The notes under the pieces: generated by a model
Database searches by the model: none
The model's input: only the letters and a program-made list of their open reading frames with translations
What the model was told of the DNA's origin: nothing
Shown here: positions 43,619 to 51,840 of the stretch, one piece after another
Numbering within the stretch: position 1 is the first letter of the stretch
Layout of the letters: each line of letters begins with the position of its first letter
Translations under genes and position numbers: made by a program
Assembly (NCBI RefSeq): GCF_000293805.1
Contig: NZ_AMBZ01000013.1
Coordinates: forward strand, 50,618 to 114,617
Direction: 5' to 3'
Length of the DNA stretch: 64,000 nt
Source of the DNA: Paenibacillus alvei DSM 29
GTDB lineage: Bacteria; Bacillota; Bacilli; Paenibacillales; Paenibacillaceae

Positions 43619-45412
43619 GTGGAGAGAAATGCTTCGCGTATCGGATTGCTTCTGCTTGTGATGACCGCACTGTTTATGGTCGGTTTTTCAAAGCCGGGCG
43701 ATACGCGAAAGGCGACTTGGATATGGCAGGCGGAGAGGATAGAGGACGAACCGGAAAAACTGATTGATTTTGCAAAAAAGAATCACATTAACGTTATGTA
43801 TTTGCATGTGGATAGGAGGGTTCCAGAAGCGGCATACCGTCAGTTTTTGAGGCAGGCGGGACAAGCTGGAATTGAAGTACACGGATTAGCAGGACACCCC
43901 TTATGGGCTTTGCGTGAGTATCGGGATCGGATAATGAAGCTAGTGGATTGGGTAAGTGCTTATAATCAAAGCTCTGCTGCTGCGGAGCGATTTAAGGGTA
44001 TTCATTTGGATGTGGAGCCTTATGTTCTCCCTGAATGGGAAGTTGATCCACAGCCGGTATTGCGCTCTTGGACGGAAAATATGGAGCATGTGATCGATGC
44101 TGTCAAAGGCCGCGGCAGCCTCGAAATCAGTGTTGATATGCCGGTGTGGTTCGATAACATAATGGTGCCGAATACACAAAGTACCTCCCTGTCGGAGTGG
44201 ATTATTAGCCGATTTGATCATGTGACGTTAATGGCCTATCGCCAACAGCTTGATGGCGGTAATGGGATTATCGAGCTTGTGCAGAATGAGATGGAAATCG
44301 CAGATCGCTTCGGGAAGTCTATCTTCATCGGGGTTAACACAAAGCCTATGACCGAAACGCACACTACGTTTTATGATGCAGGTATACAGGCAATGGATGC
44401 AGCGCTTAAGCAGGTGTCAGAGCGTTTAGAGCATCATGCTTCCTTCACAGGTGTTGCCATTCATGATTATCAGTATTGGAACCGTATGCTGGAGCGGGAT
44501 GGAGATGCCGGCGGACTTCCTGATCCGAAGCCAGATCCCGAACCGCTGCCAAAGCCTGACCCCGATCCAGGTCAGATTTCGGTGCCTATGCCGCCACCGA
44601 TGGAGCGTAATAGCACGGTTGTTGGTACCTATGTATGGCAGGCGGAGTTAGCGATAAACCAGCCTGATGACATTATTGCGTTTGCGAAGGAAAAGGGGAT
44701 TAACTATTTATATGTTCGATTGGATCTGCAACAGCCGTTCGACGCATATCGCTCATTCGTGAAGAAGGCGCAAGATGCCGGCATTGAGATGCATGCTATG
44801 GGAGGGCATCCGGCTTGGGCGCTAACAGAGAACAGACAGCGAATTATGAAGCTTGTCGATTATGTGAAGCGTTACAATCAGGCTGTTGCACCAGAAGAAC
44901 GCTTTTATGGCATACATTTGGACGTGGAACCGTATGTTTTACCGGAATGGAGCAGCAGCAGGGACGATGTGGTTGCGCAATGGAGAGAAAATATGAACGT
45001 TTTCGCCCAGTCAGTCAAGGCGGATTCTAAATTAGAGATAAGCGTGGATCTTGCTGTATGGCTGGATCGAACCTTCCTGCCGGATAAGCCGGAATTGTCG
45101 ATAAGTGAATGGATGATAGGACATATGGATCATGTAACGCTAATGGCGTTTCGCAATATGGCAGAAGGAAGTAATGGCATCGTCGCTGTGGTGAAGCAGG
45201 AGATGCAAATGGCAGATCGTTTAGGCAAGCGGATTGTTGTTGCTGTCGAGATGAAGGAGAGTTTTGAGGGCGAGCATATTTCCTTTTACGATAAAGGGGC
45301 AGAAGAGATGATCAAGCAGCTTGACAAGCTTCCTGAAATGCTTGCGGAACACTCTTCTTATACAGGATTTATGATTCACGCCTATGATTATTGGAAAGAG
45401 GCCAGGCCCTAA
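43619..45412 (+). CDS. Membrane-anchored protein with two tandem homologous TIM-barrel-like domains
   Basis: GTG at 43619 after GGAGGG gives 597 residues. A membrane anchor ('IGLLLLVMTALFMVGF') is followed by two related domains of about 270 residues (roughly 33-295 and 330-595) joined by an Asp-Pro-Lys-rich linker. Matching blocks are 'ATWIWQAE'/'GTYVWQAE', 'GIEVHGLAGHPLWAL'/'GIEMHAMGGHPAWAL', 'GIHLDVEPYVLPEW' in both, 'LEISVDM'/'LEISVDL', and 'DHVTLMAY'/'DHVTLMAF'. The conserved D-E in 'HLDVEPY' and the alternating strands fit a glycoside-hydrolase-like barrel, but I cannot name the family. It sits between thpR and rplS, an unusual place for it. Confidence 0.75.
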   Translation: MERNASRIGLLLLVMTALFMVGFSKPGDTRKATWIWQAERIEDEPEKLIDFAKKNHINVMYLHVDRRVPEAAYRQFLRQAGQAGIEVHGLAGHPLWALREYRDRIMKLVDWVSAYNQSSAAAERFKGIHLDVEPYVLPEWEVDPQPVLRSWTENMEHVIDAVKGRGSLEISVDMPVWFDNIMVPNTQSTSLSEWIISRFDHVTLMAYRQQLDGGNGIIELVQNEMEIADRFGKSIFIGVNTKPMTETHTTFYDAGIQAMDAALKQVSERLEHHASFTGVAIHDYQYWNRMLERDGDAGGLPDPKPDPEPLPKPDPDPGQISVPMPPPMERNSTVVGTYVWQAELAINQPDDIIAFAKEKGINYLYVRLDLQQPFDAYRSFVKKAQDAGIEMHAMGGHPAWALTENRQRIMKLVDYVKRYNQAVAPEERFYGIHLDVEPYVLPEWSSSRDDVVAQWRENMNVFAQSVKADSKLEISVDLAVWLDRTFLPDKPELSISEWMIGHMDHVTLMAFRNMAEGSNGIVAVVKQEMQMADRLGKRIVVAVEMKESFEGEHISFYDKGAEEMIKQLDKLPEMLAEHSSYTGFMIHAYDYWKEARP

Positions 45413-45420
45413 AAATGCGC

Positions 45421-45552
45421 TTGTGTTCTATTCATTCGTATGCTACAATTAATTTCGTTGTTTGGAATACGGTGGTCCTCTGCATACGATGAGGCGAACG
45501 TGCAATGCGTGCTGAGATGTAAGAACACCTGTGTGGAAGGAGGGAGTCCTAG
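45421..45552 (+). promoter_or_regulatory. rplS promoter and structured 5' leader (possible L19 leader)
   Basis: TTGTGT (45421-45426), 17 bases, TACAAT (45444-45449) form a SigA promoter. The roughly 95-base untranslated leader has pairing segments such as CCTCTGCATACGATGAGG. Firmicute rplS genes often have an autoregulatory L19 leader. The identity is an inference; I cannot align it here. Confidence 0.5.
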
Positions 45553-45894
45553 ATGAATATCGTACAAGCGATTACGCAAGAACAGCTTCGCAAGGATATT
45601 CCAAGCTTTCGTCCCGGTGATACTTTGAAGGTTTATGTTAAAGTTATCGAGGGATCTCGCGAGCGTATCCAGTTGTTCGAAGGTGTTGTTATTAAGCGTC
45701 GTGGTGGCGGAATCAGTGAAACGTTTACTGTTCGTAAAATTTCCTACGGTGTAGGTGTTGAGCGTACGTTCCCGCTTCACACTCCGAAAATCGATAAAAT
45801 CGAAGTGGCTCGCCGTGGTAAAGTGCGTCGTGCGAAGCTGTACTATCTTCGCAACCTTCGCGGTAAAGCAGCGAGAATCAAAGAAATCCGTTAA
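45553..45894 (+). CDS. rplS: 50S ribosomal protein L19
   Basis: The 113-residue protein has '[20 protein letters not shown]' and '[21 protein letters not shown]' (each in part) and ends '[15 protein letters not shown]', standard L19. It sits at the 30S-50S interface. GGAAGGAGGG precedes the ATG, and a terminator follows. Confidence 0.97.
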   Translation: MNIVQAITQEQLRKDIPSFRPGDTLKVYVKVIEGSRERIQLFEGVVIKRRGGGISETFTVRKISYGVGVERTFPLHTPKIDKIEVARRGKVRRAKLYYLRNLRGKAARIKEIR

Positions 45895-45903
45895 GGAACA
45901 ACC

Positions 45904-45936
45904 GGGGGGCTTGCTTGACTGCAAGCTCCCTTTTGC
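45904..45936 (+). terminator. Terminator after rplS
   Basis: GGGGGCTTGC/GCAAGCTCCC stem followed by TTTTG. Confidence 0.8.
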
Positions 45937-46015
45937 TATTTGTATGGATTGGACTGCGCATTGCGCATGACGTGAACTTCAAATACGCATCCTAGGAGAA
46001 AGCGGGGCACAGCGA

Positions 46016-46639
46016 ATGGATCAAAACGACCAATTGATGCAACCGAATACGGAAGAAACGGCTGAAAAGCCAGCTAGCCCGAAGAAAAACGAATTGTTGG
46101 AATGGATAAAAGCGATTGCGATAGCCGTTGTCCTTGTCGTTGTCGTACGATGGTTGCTGTTCGCTCCGTTTATAGTTGATGGTCCTTCTATGGAACCTAA
46201 CTTCTGGACGGGTGAAAGGCTTATCGTAAACAAGATCTTGTATGAGTTCAGACAACCTAAGACAGGAGAAGTCGTTGTATTCCATGTTCCACAGGAGAAC
46301 CGCGATTTAATTAAGCGTGTTATCGGCGTTGCAGGCGATACGATTGATTATCGTGGTGACGATTTGTACGTGAACGGCAAAAAGGTAGAAGAGCCGTACA
46401 TACAGGAAGCAATAGATAAAGCTCATAAGAACGATATGTTATATAATGACCGTAATTTCCCAAGTGATTCGACTCAGCCGAACAAAGTTCCAGAAGGACA
46501 TATCTTCGTCATGGGTGACCATCGGAGCAACAGTACCGATAGCCGCATGCTTGGATTCATTCCGTTAACAGACGTCATTGGACGTGCGGATGTTATTTTC
46601 TGGCCGATCTCGCATGTTAAGTTGATTCAGCATCATTAA
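46016..46639 (+). CDS. lepB: Type I signal peptidase
   Basis: The 207-residue protein has a cytoplasmic N-terminus, one membrane helix ('[17 protein letters not shown]') and the catalytic Ser58 ('DGPSMEPNF') and Lys100 ('[11 protein letters not shown]'), followed by '[13 protein letters not shown]'. It removes signal peptides from exported proteins on the outer face of the membrane. Layout matches Bacillus SipS/SipT. It precedes rbgA by 32 bases. Confidence 0.95.
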   Translation: MDQNDQLMQPNTEETAEKPASPKKNELLEWIKAIAIAVVLVVVVRWLLFAPFIVDGPSMEPNFWTGERLIVNKILYEFRQPKTGEVVVFHVPQENRDLIKRVIGVAGDTIDYRGDDLYVNGKKVEEPYIQEAIDKAHKNDMLYNDRNFPSDSTQPNKVPEGHIFVMGDHRSNSTDSRMLGFIPLTDVIGRADVIFWPISHVKLIQHH

Positions 46640-46671
46640 TTGAGTTACGGCTGCTAAGGAGGTGGATAGCG

Positions 46672-47550
46672 ATGTCAATCCAATGGTTTCCGGGTCATAT
46701 GACGCGAGCGCGACGTCAGATCCAGGAGAAGTTAAAACTGATAGATGTAGCGATCGAACTGTTGGATGCGCGCCTGCCTATGTCAAGCCGCAATCCGATG
46801 ATTAACGATATACTCGGCAATAAGCCGCGTCTGATTATTATGAACAAATGCGATCTAGCAGATCCAGACGTGACGGCGAAATGGATGAAATACTTTCGCA
46901 ATGAAGGCCACGCTGTAATTGCCGTCGATGCGTCAACAGGCAGTAATGTATCGCAGATTCCTGGGGAAGCGCGCAAACTACTCGAAGAGAAGTTCCAGAA
47001 GCAAATAGCAAAAGGAATGAAACCGCGTCCAGTACGTGCGTTGATTGTTGGGATTCCTAACGTGGGGAAATCTACACTCATTAACAAACTGGCTGGAAGA
47101 ACGGTAGCTGCAACTGGGGATCGCCCTGGCGTTACCAAGGGGCAGCAGTGGATTCGTGTAGGTTCCGAAATGGAACTGCTCGATACTCCGGGGATTTTGT
47201 GGCCTAAGTTTGAGGATCAGGAAGTAGGTTACCGGTTGGCGACAACCGGAGCAATTCGCGAAGAAATATTAAATGTGGAAGATATCGCGTTCTACGCGCT
47301 GAAATATGTTGCATCCCATTATTGGGGGCGGTTGTCTGAACGATTCGGCATTACTGGCGATGCCATTGATGTGGAGGATTCAGATGAAGTGGTACGTGTG
47401 ATGGAAGACATTGGACGTAAGCGCGGATGCTTGATGGGCGGCGGGAGAGTCGACCTAGAGAAGGCATCCGGCATTATTTTGCGAGAGCTGCGTTCCGGCA
47501 AGCTGGGACGTCTTACATTCGAAGAGCCATACTCTTTTATGGTGAATTAG
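46672..47550 (+). CDS. rbgA: Ribosome biogenesis GTPase RbgA (YlqF)
   Basis: The 292-residue GTPase shows the circularly permuted motif order G4-G1-G3: '[10 protein letters not shown]' (about residue 60), '[17 protein letters not shown]' (about 125) and '[10 protein letters not shown]' (about 167). It starts '[17 protein letters not shown]', as in YlqF. It is needed for late assembly of the 50S subunit. TAAGGAGGTGG precedes the ATG. The neighbours lepB and rnhB are the same as in Bacillus. Confidence 0.96.
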   Translation: MSIQWFPGHMTRARRQIQEKLKLIDVAIELLDARLPMSSRNPMINDILGNKPRLIIMNKCDLADPDVTAKWMKYFRNEGHAVIAVDASTGSNVSQIPGEARKLLEEKFQKQIAKGMKPRPVRALIVGIPNVGKSTLINKLAGRTVAATGDRPGVTKGQQWIRVGSEMELLDTPGILWPKFEDQEVGYRLATTGAIREEILNVEDIAFYALKYVASHYWGRLSERFGITGDAIDVEDSDEVVRVMEDIGRKRGCLMGGGRVDLEKASGIILRELRSGKLGRLTFEEPYSFMVN

Positions 47551-47583
47551 CTGTTCGATAGACGCAGTGAGTAAGAGCATGGG

Positions 47584-47624
47584 ATAGCGCCGTTAACGCC
47601 GAAGGGTGTACGGCGCTATTTCTT
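47584..47624 (+). terminator. Terminator after rbgA
   Basis: ATAGCGCCG/CGGCGCTAT stem followed by TTCTTT. Confidence 0.8.
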
Positions 47625-47671
47625 TAGGCAGGGCAGTGTTGCTTGGACAGGCAGGAGAGGAGCTTATTCAA

Positions 47672-48331
47672 ATGGGGAAAAAAAAGCAGGAAACGGCGGC
47701 GGAGCCGATTGACTTATTAGCTTGGGAACGGCAGTATTGGGCACGCAGCATTCGACATATCGCAGGGATTGATGAGGTCGGTCGTGGCTGTCTGTTCGGT
47801 GATGTCGTCGCAGCAGCCGTCATTTTGCCTGAGGGTCTTATTATAGAGGGCATAAATGACTCGAAGAAGCTGTCAGAGAAGAAACGTGATGAACTGTATG
47901 ATATCATCATCGCGGAAGCAGTTGCGTGGTCAGTCGCCCATGTGGATGCTGCAACCATTGATCAGATTAATATTAAGCAGGCAGCCCGCCGTGCCATGAA
48001 AGAGGCGGTTGAAACTTTGGACATACAGCCTGAGGTACTGCTTGTGGATGCAGAGAAGATCGATTTGCCTTTTACGCAGGAGGCTATTATTAAAGGAGAT
48101 GCCAACAGCCAATCGATAGCAGCCGCATCAATCATAGCTAAAGTAACGCGTGATCGTCTATGCAGTGGGGAATGGAATGACCGATATCCAGAGTATGGGA
48201 TTGCTGTACATAAGGGATATGGAACAAAAATGCATCGTGAACAACTGCTCATCCATGGCCCTACCCCCATGCATCGGAAGAGCTTTTTATCCTCTTTATT
48301 TCCTAAAGAGGAGCAGCTGACGTTATTCTAG
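47672..48331 (+). CDS. rnhB: Ribonuclease HII
   Basis: ATG at 47672, after GGAGAGGAG, gives 219 residues. 'IAGIDEVGRGCLFGDVVAAAV' (in part) supplies the first Asp-Glu pair; 'LLVDAEKIDLPFTQ' and 'KGDANSQSIAAASIIAKVTRD' (in part) supply the remaining acidic residues. It removes RNA from RNA-DNA hybrids and single ribonucleotides from DNA. The normal G in 'RGPLAG' is replaced by 'CLFGDV', a minor variation. Confidence 0.95.
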   Translation: MGKKKQETAAEPIDLLAWERQYWARSIRHIAGIDEVGRGCLFGDVVAAAVILPEGLIIEGINDSKKLSEKKRDELYDIIIAEAVAWSVAHVDAATIDQINIKQAARRAMKEAVETLDIQPEVLLVDAEKIDLPFTQEAIIKGDANSQSIAAASIIAKVTRDRLCSGEWNDRYPEYGIAVHKGYGTKMHREQLLIHGPTPMHRKSFLSSLFPKEEQLTLF

Positions 48332-48456
48332 TTGCTTGAGCGTATTGCCTAATGCTTATTGGTTCATGTGAAAGGTATGAAGAGAGCTGCGGATAATGCT
48401 CATCATCCGCCCACTCTATGCCGATATATAAGTTAGCTATTTGCAGAGGACGGGGG

Positions 48457-50478
48457 ATGAATATGAATATATCACAATTGGTACGAGGCTTGGCTGGGGA
48501 GGCGAGACCCGGCGAGCAGCGTTCATTGGAGTTAAAGACAGGTCAAGTCGTGCGCGCGACAGTAACAGAAGTATCCGAAAATGGCCGTGAGGCAGTCGTA
48601 TCGGTGAATGGTGTTCCCGTGCGTGCTGCATTGGATGCGCCAATGCAGCCTGGTCAGACGACATGGATGCGAGTGCAGGGACAGCAGTCAGATGGATTGG
48701 TTATATTGAAGCCAACAGACGGGCCTTCTGTTGCTGCGCTGCCGTCCATGGAGGAAGCACTTAAGCAATCGGGTCTGCCAGATGAACCGTGGGCTCGCCG
48801 CCTGCTGCAGGATTTGCAGAAGGCCGGCTTGCCGTTGACGAAGGAACTTGCCTCGAAGCTAAGCCAAGCGATGGCCGCGAAACCTCCAGGTGTTGCGGCA
48901 TCGGAGTGGATGCAGGCAGCTGGACTTGCCCTGCGGCGTCAATTGCCGCTTACAGCGGATACGTTAAACGGGCTTCGACAGGCGCTTTTCGGTAAGCCGC
49001 TTACAGATATGCTTGCAGTATTTATGCGGGCAGGAGATGATTCACTTGCCTTAGAAAGCGGGTTAATGGGCAAGACGACGGACACTGGCTCGCAGTCAGG
49101 CAGTATGTGGACGCAGCCGCTGCGCGAGGCGCAAGCACTTGTAAGGGCGCTGCTCGCAGAGGGATTACAGACTGGAGGTCAGCAGCAAGGCAGTGGAAGC
49201 GGAATGAGCGCTGCTGTGAATGGGAATGGGCATAGTAATGCCGCAGGCAGTGCAGCAGGTCAGTTTGGCACTTCGCCTGTTAATGAGCAGCAGAACAAAA
49301 ATACGAGCGGAGCCATGCTGAATGCGACACCGGCATCAGGCGGGGCAGCGAAGAGCGGGGAAGGAGCACATGCTGAACTCGCTCAAGGTGGCAGCGGAGC
49401 TGCAGGAACCGCTGGAGCTCCTTCGACTTCTCAGCCGTCTATTCAAGCTGGTGCATGGATTGGAAGAATGCTTCAATTGCTGGGCGTATCGCATGAACAG
49501 CAGGCTCATCGAGCTGCGGTGATGGAACTCACATCACAGCCTCAGCAGGCGGTGGGGGACAGCGCGCAGTCTACAACTGGCGGAGGCAATGCCGCAGCTT
49601 CTTCCGCTAACACGAGTGCCTCTGCAAATAGCGGGCTTACGGGTGGAGGACGGCCAGATCTGCACTCAGGTATTGCAGCACCATCTACGGCATCGGCTTC
49701 GAATGCTCCAACCGGAGCATCAAATACGAATGGTACTCCATCAGACAAGTCGGGAGCAGTGAACGGTGGAACAGGACGTAATATCGCGCCACAAGAAGCG
49801 GCTGCAGGAGCGACCGCAGCAAAAACTGCCATTCATCCGCCTATTTCCGCGGCATCTACTGCTCCGGGTGCTGCTCAGTTGGACATCTCCCAATTGGCAA
49901 CTGGGTCAACGCAGCAGGGAGCTGCAGTGGGCGAATCGCTGAAAAGCGCCCTGCTTCATTTGCTGCAAGCTGAAGGTGTCCCTCACGCACTTCGTGAGGC
50001 AGCACAGCAGCTTGTACAGCATGTCACAGGCCAGCAGTTGCTGCTTGCTTCTGATCGGCAAGCGCCATTTTCGCATATTACGTTGTTTGTTCCACTTGTT
50101 ACACCAGATGGCAAGCAAACGGCAGCTGTTCATATTCAGTCCCGTCAGAGCAAGCGTGGAGAGCTTGATGCAGGAAATTGCCGTCTCTGGTTCGACTTGA
50201 ACATGAAGACGCTAGGACGTACACTGGTTGACGTTCAGGTCGTGGACAATGCGGTTGCCCTGCATATCCATCATGATGATGAACGGGTTGGAGAATGGAT
50301 AAAGGGATTACGAGGCGAGGCGGAAGAAGCATTGGAGCGTATCGGCTATCAGATGTCCGCCTTCCGAACACTGCCGCTTCCAGAACGAAGCTCCGATACG
50401 GTGCCGGCGCCAACATCGGAAATAAGCATGGATGATTATGCGGCTAAGCCATATAAAGGGGTGGATATGAAAATATGA
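48457..50478 (+). CDS. FliK-like flagellar hook-length-control family protein (YlqG-like)
   Basis: ATG at 48457 after CGGGGG gives about 673 residues. The N-terminal ~90 residues ('VVRATVTEVSENGREAVVSV') form a small beta domain. Residues ~210-500 are low-complexity, rich in Ala, Gly, Ser and Gln, probably unfolded. The C-terminal ~150 residues ('FVPLVTPDGKQTAAVHIQ', 'CRLWFDLNMKTLGRTLVDVQV') fit the FliK C-terminal domain. It overlaps by 4 bp an FlhB-C-like gene, so the two may act together on a secretion gate. The long flexible middle is typical of molecular rulers, but no flagellar genes lie nearby. Confidence 0.7.
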   Translation: MNMNISQLVRGLAGEARPGEQRSLELKTGQVVRATVTEVSENGREAVVSVNGVPVRAALDAPMQPGQTTWMRVQGQQSDGLVILKPTDGPSVAALPSMEEALKQSGLPDEPWARRLLQDLQKAGLPLTKELASKLSQAMAAKPPGVAASEWMQAAGLALRRQLPLTADTLNGLRQALFGKPLTDMLAVFMRAGDDSLALESGLMGKTTDTGSQSGSMWTQPLREAQALVRALLAEGLQTGGQQQGSGSGMSAAVNGNGHSNAAGSAAGQFGTSPVNEQQNKNTSGAMLNATPASGGAAKSGEGAHAELAQGGSGAAGTAGAPSTSQPSIQAGAWIGRMLQLLGVSHEQQAHRAAVMELTSQPQQAVGDSAQSTTGGGNAAASSANTSASANSGLTGGGRPDLHSGIAAPSTASASNAPTGASNTNGTPSDKSGAVNGGTGRNIAPQEAAAGATAAKTAIHPPISAASTAPGAAQLDISQLATGSTQQGAAVGESLKSALLHLLQAEGVPHALREAAQQLVQHVTGQQLLLASDRQAPFSHITLFVPLVTPDGKQTAAVHIQSRQSKRGELDAGNCRLWFDLNMKTLGRTLVDVQVVDNAVALHIHHDDERVGEWIKGLRGEAEEALERIGYQMSAFRTLPLPERSSDTVPAPTSEISMDDYAAKPYKGVDMKI

Positions 50479-50903
50479 AGAATAAATCATCTATCCCTCG
50501 GCCAGCTTCTGTTGAGCCCGTACAGCCATCACCGAACTCGGGAACGAGTTATTGGAATCAGCAGGAGGCGCGTCAAGGCGTTCGCGAGGCAATGAATGCG
50601 TCAGCGAATGAGGGCGCCGCTCCTCGTAAAAAGGCGGTTGCCCTTACCTATAATCCCGAGCAGGGGGATGCGCCTGTTGTTGTTGCGAAGGGACATGGCC
50701 AAATCGCTGAGCGGATTCTCGATAAAGCGAAGGAGAGCGGAGTGCCTATTCAAGAGGATGCTTCCTTAGTTGAGGTGTTGTCCAAGCTCGACATCGATCA
50801 ACAAATTCCGCCTGCTCTGTATCAATTGGTTGCGGAAGTGCTCTCCTTCGTCTATAAAGCTGATCAACGTGCGGATAAGGGGGGGATCAATCGTGGATCG
50901 TAA
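50475..50903 (+). CDS. ylqH: FlhB C-terminal-domain-like protein (YlqH)
   Basis: The 142-residue soluble protein starts with a Pro/Ser-rich segment and then has the FlhB/YscU cytoplasmic domain: 'KKAVALTYNPEQGDAPVVVAKG' (in part), 'GVPIQEDASLVEVLSKL' and 'LYQLVAEVLSFVY'. In FlhB an NPTH motif is cut by self-cleavage; here the position reads NPEQ, so it probably does not self-cleave. YlqH in Bacillus is such a stand-alone domain. It overlaps the FliK-like gene. Confidence 0.88.
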   Translation: MKNKSSIPRPASVEPVQPSPNSGTSYWNQQEARQGVREAMNASANEGAAPRKKAVALTYNPEQGDAPVVVAKGHGQIAERILDKAKESGVPIQEDASLVEVLSKLDIDQQIPPALYQLVAEVLSFVYKADQRADKGGINRGS

Positions 50904-51005
50904 CCGTCTGATGAAGTTGCCGCATACTCATAGGACGAGTTCTTTGGCGTCTTCAATGGACATAGCGACTTCTTCCATCGTGGAGAATGCAAGGAGGAGA
51001 GAGCC

Positions 51006-51386
51006 ATGTCGAAAAAGCTCAACCGCCGCGCTCGGGGAGCAGAGGCCGAGCAGCTTGCAATTGCCTACTTGGAACGGCTGAATTACCTTATTGTTGATGT
51101 GAATTGGCGCTGCAAATCAGGCGAAATTGACATCGTAGCTAAAGATGGCGATATCTGGGTGTTTGTAGAGGTAAGAAGCCGCACCGAGGGGCTGCGTTAT
51201 GGCGGTGCGGCTGAGGCCATTGATTGGCGCAAGCAGCGCAAGGTGCGAGCAGTTGCTACCGCTTATATGCATCGATATCGTCTGGATGAGGTTCATGTGC
51301 GCTTCGATGCCGTGGCCGTTACCTATTCGTCTTCGTCTCAATCAGGGGCTATACCTAAGATAGAACTTTTTCAAGGGGCATTTTAA
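51006..51386 (+). CDS. yraN: YraN/UPF0102 family endonuclease-like protein
   Basis: The 126-residue protein has 'RARGAEAEQLAIAYLERLNY', 'CKSGEIDIVAKDGDIWVFVEVRSR' (in part, with the E-x-D...E-V-K-like restriction-endonuclease core) and 'YGGAAEAIDWRKQRKV'. Function is unproven; it is commonly next to rnhB and comM, as here. AGGAGGAGAG precedes the ATG. The 100 bases between it and ylqH hold nothing recognisable. Confidence 0.92.
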   Translation: MSKKLNRRARGAEAEQLAIAYLERLNYLIVDVNWRCKSGEIDIVAKDGDIWVFVEVRSRTEGLRYGGAAEAIDWRKQRKVRAVATAYMHRYRLDEVHVRFDAVAVTYSSSSQSGAIPKIELFQGAF

Positions 51387-51396
51387 GCCGCATGAG

Positions 51397-51840
51397 TCAA
51401 AGATTGTGCCGTCTATCCAACGTACGGTATTGGATCGCTTCCGCCACGTGCGGAACTTCAATAACTTCACTGCCCTCGATGTCCGCAATCGTCCGAGACA
51501 TCTTTAAAAGGCGATCATGAGCCCGTGCACTCATGCCAAGCTGATCATATGCCTGCTGCAGCATTCGCCTTGCGTTATCAGACATGCTGCAAAATTTCTT
51601 CAAATAAGACCCTGACAGCTCGCTGTTGAACTGGATACCTATGTCTTGATATCGCTTTGCTTGCACAAGCTGGGCATGCATAACCTGTCTGCGCATTTCC
51701 TCCGAGCTAAGATTGTTGCTGCTCCAATCGGATATTGGTGATCGAGGCACATCCACCTGTACATCTATGCGATCGAGTAGCGGGCCTGACAATTTGCTTT
51801 TGTATTGCTCGAGCCTCCCTTGTGAGCATCTGCATTCGTC
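51397..51840 (-). pseudogene. comM: 3' fragment of comM (YifB Mg-chelatase-like AAA+ ATPase), cut by the second prophage
   Basis: On the minus strand the comM frame is readable from about 51840 ('DECRCSQGRLEQYKSKLSGPLLDRID', in part) to the stop at 51397, about 147 residues of the C-terminal AAA+ and helical domains. A complete ComM has about 500 residues, so the first two thirds must lie beyond the other end of the prophage. ComM is a helicase that promotes branch migration during natural transformation in Gram-negative bacteria. The fragment has no Walker motifs and cannot function unless the prophage leaves precisely. Confidence 0.85.

Noticed and set aside
49190..49860. Low-complexity GC-rich stretch that could be a repeat array
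   Set aside because: It is the Ala/Gly/Ser-rich middle of the FliK-like protein, with no regular nucleotide repeat and no CRISPR-like spacing.
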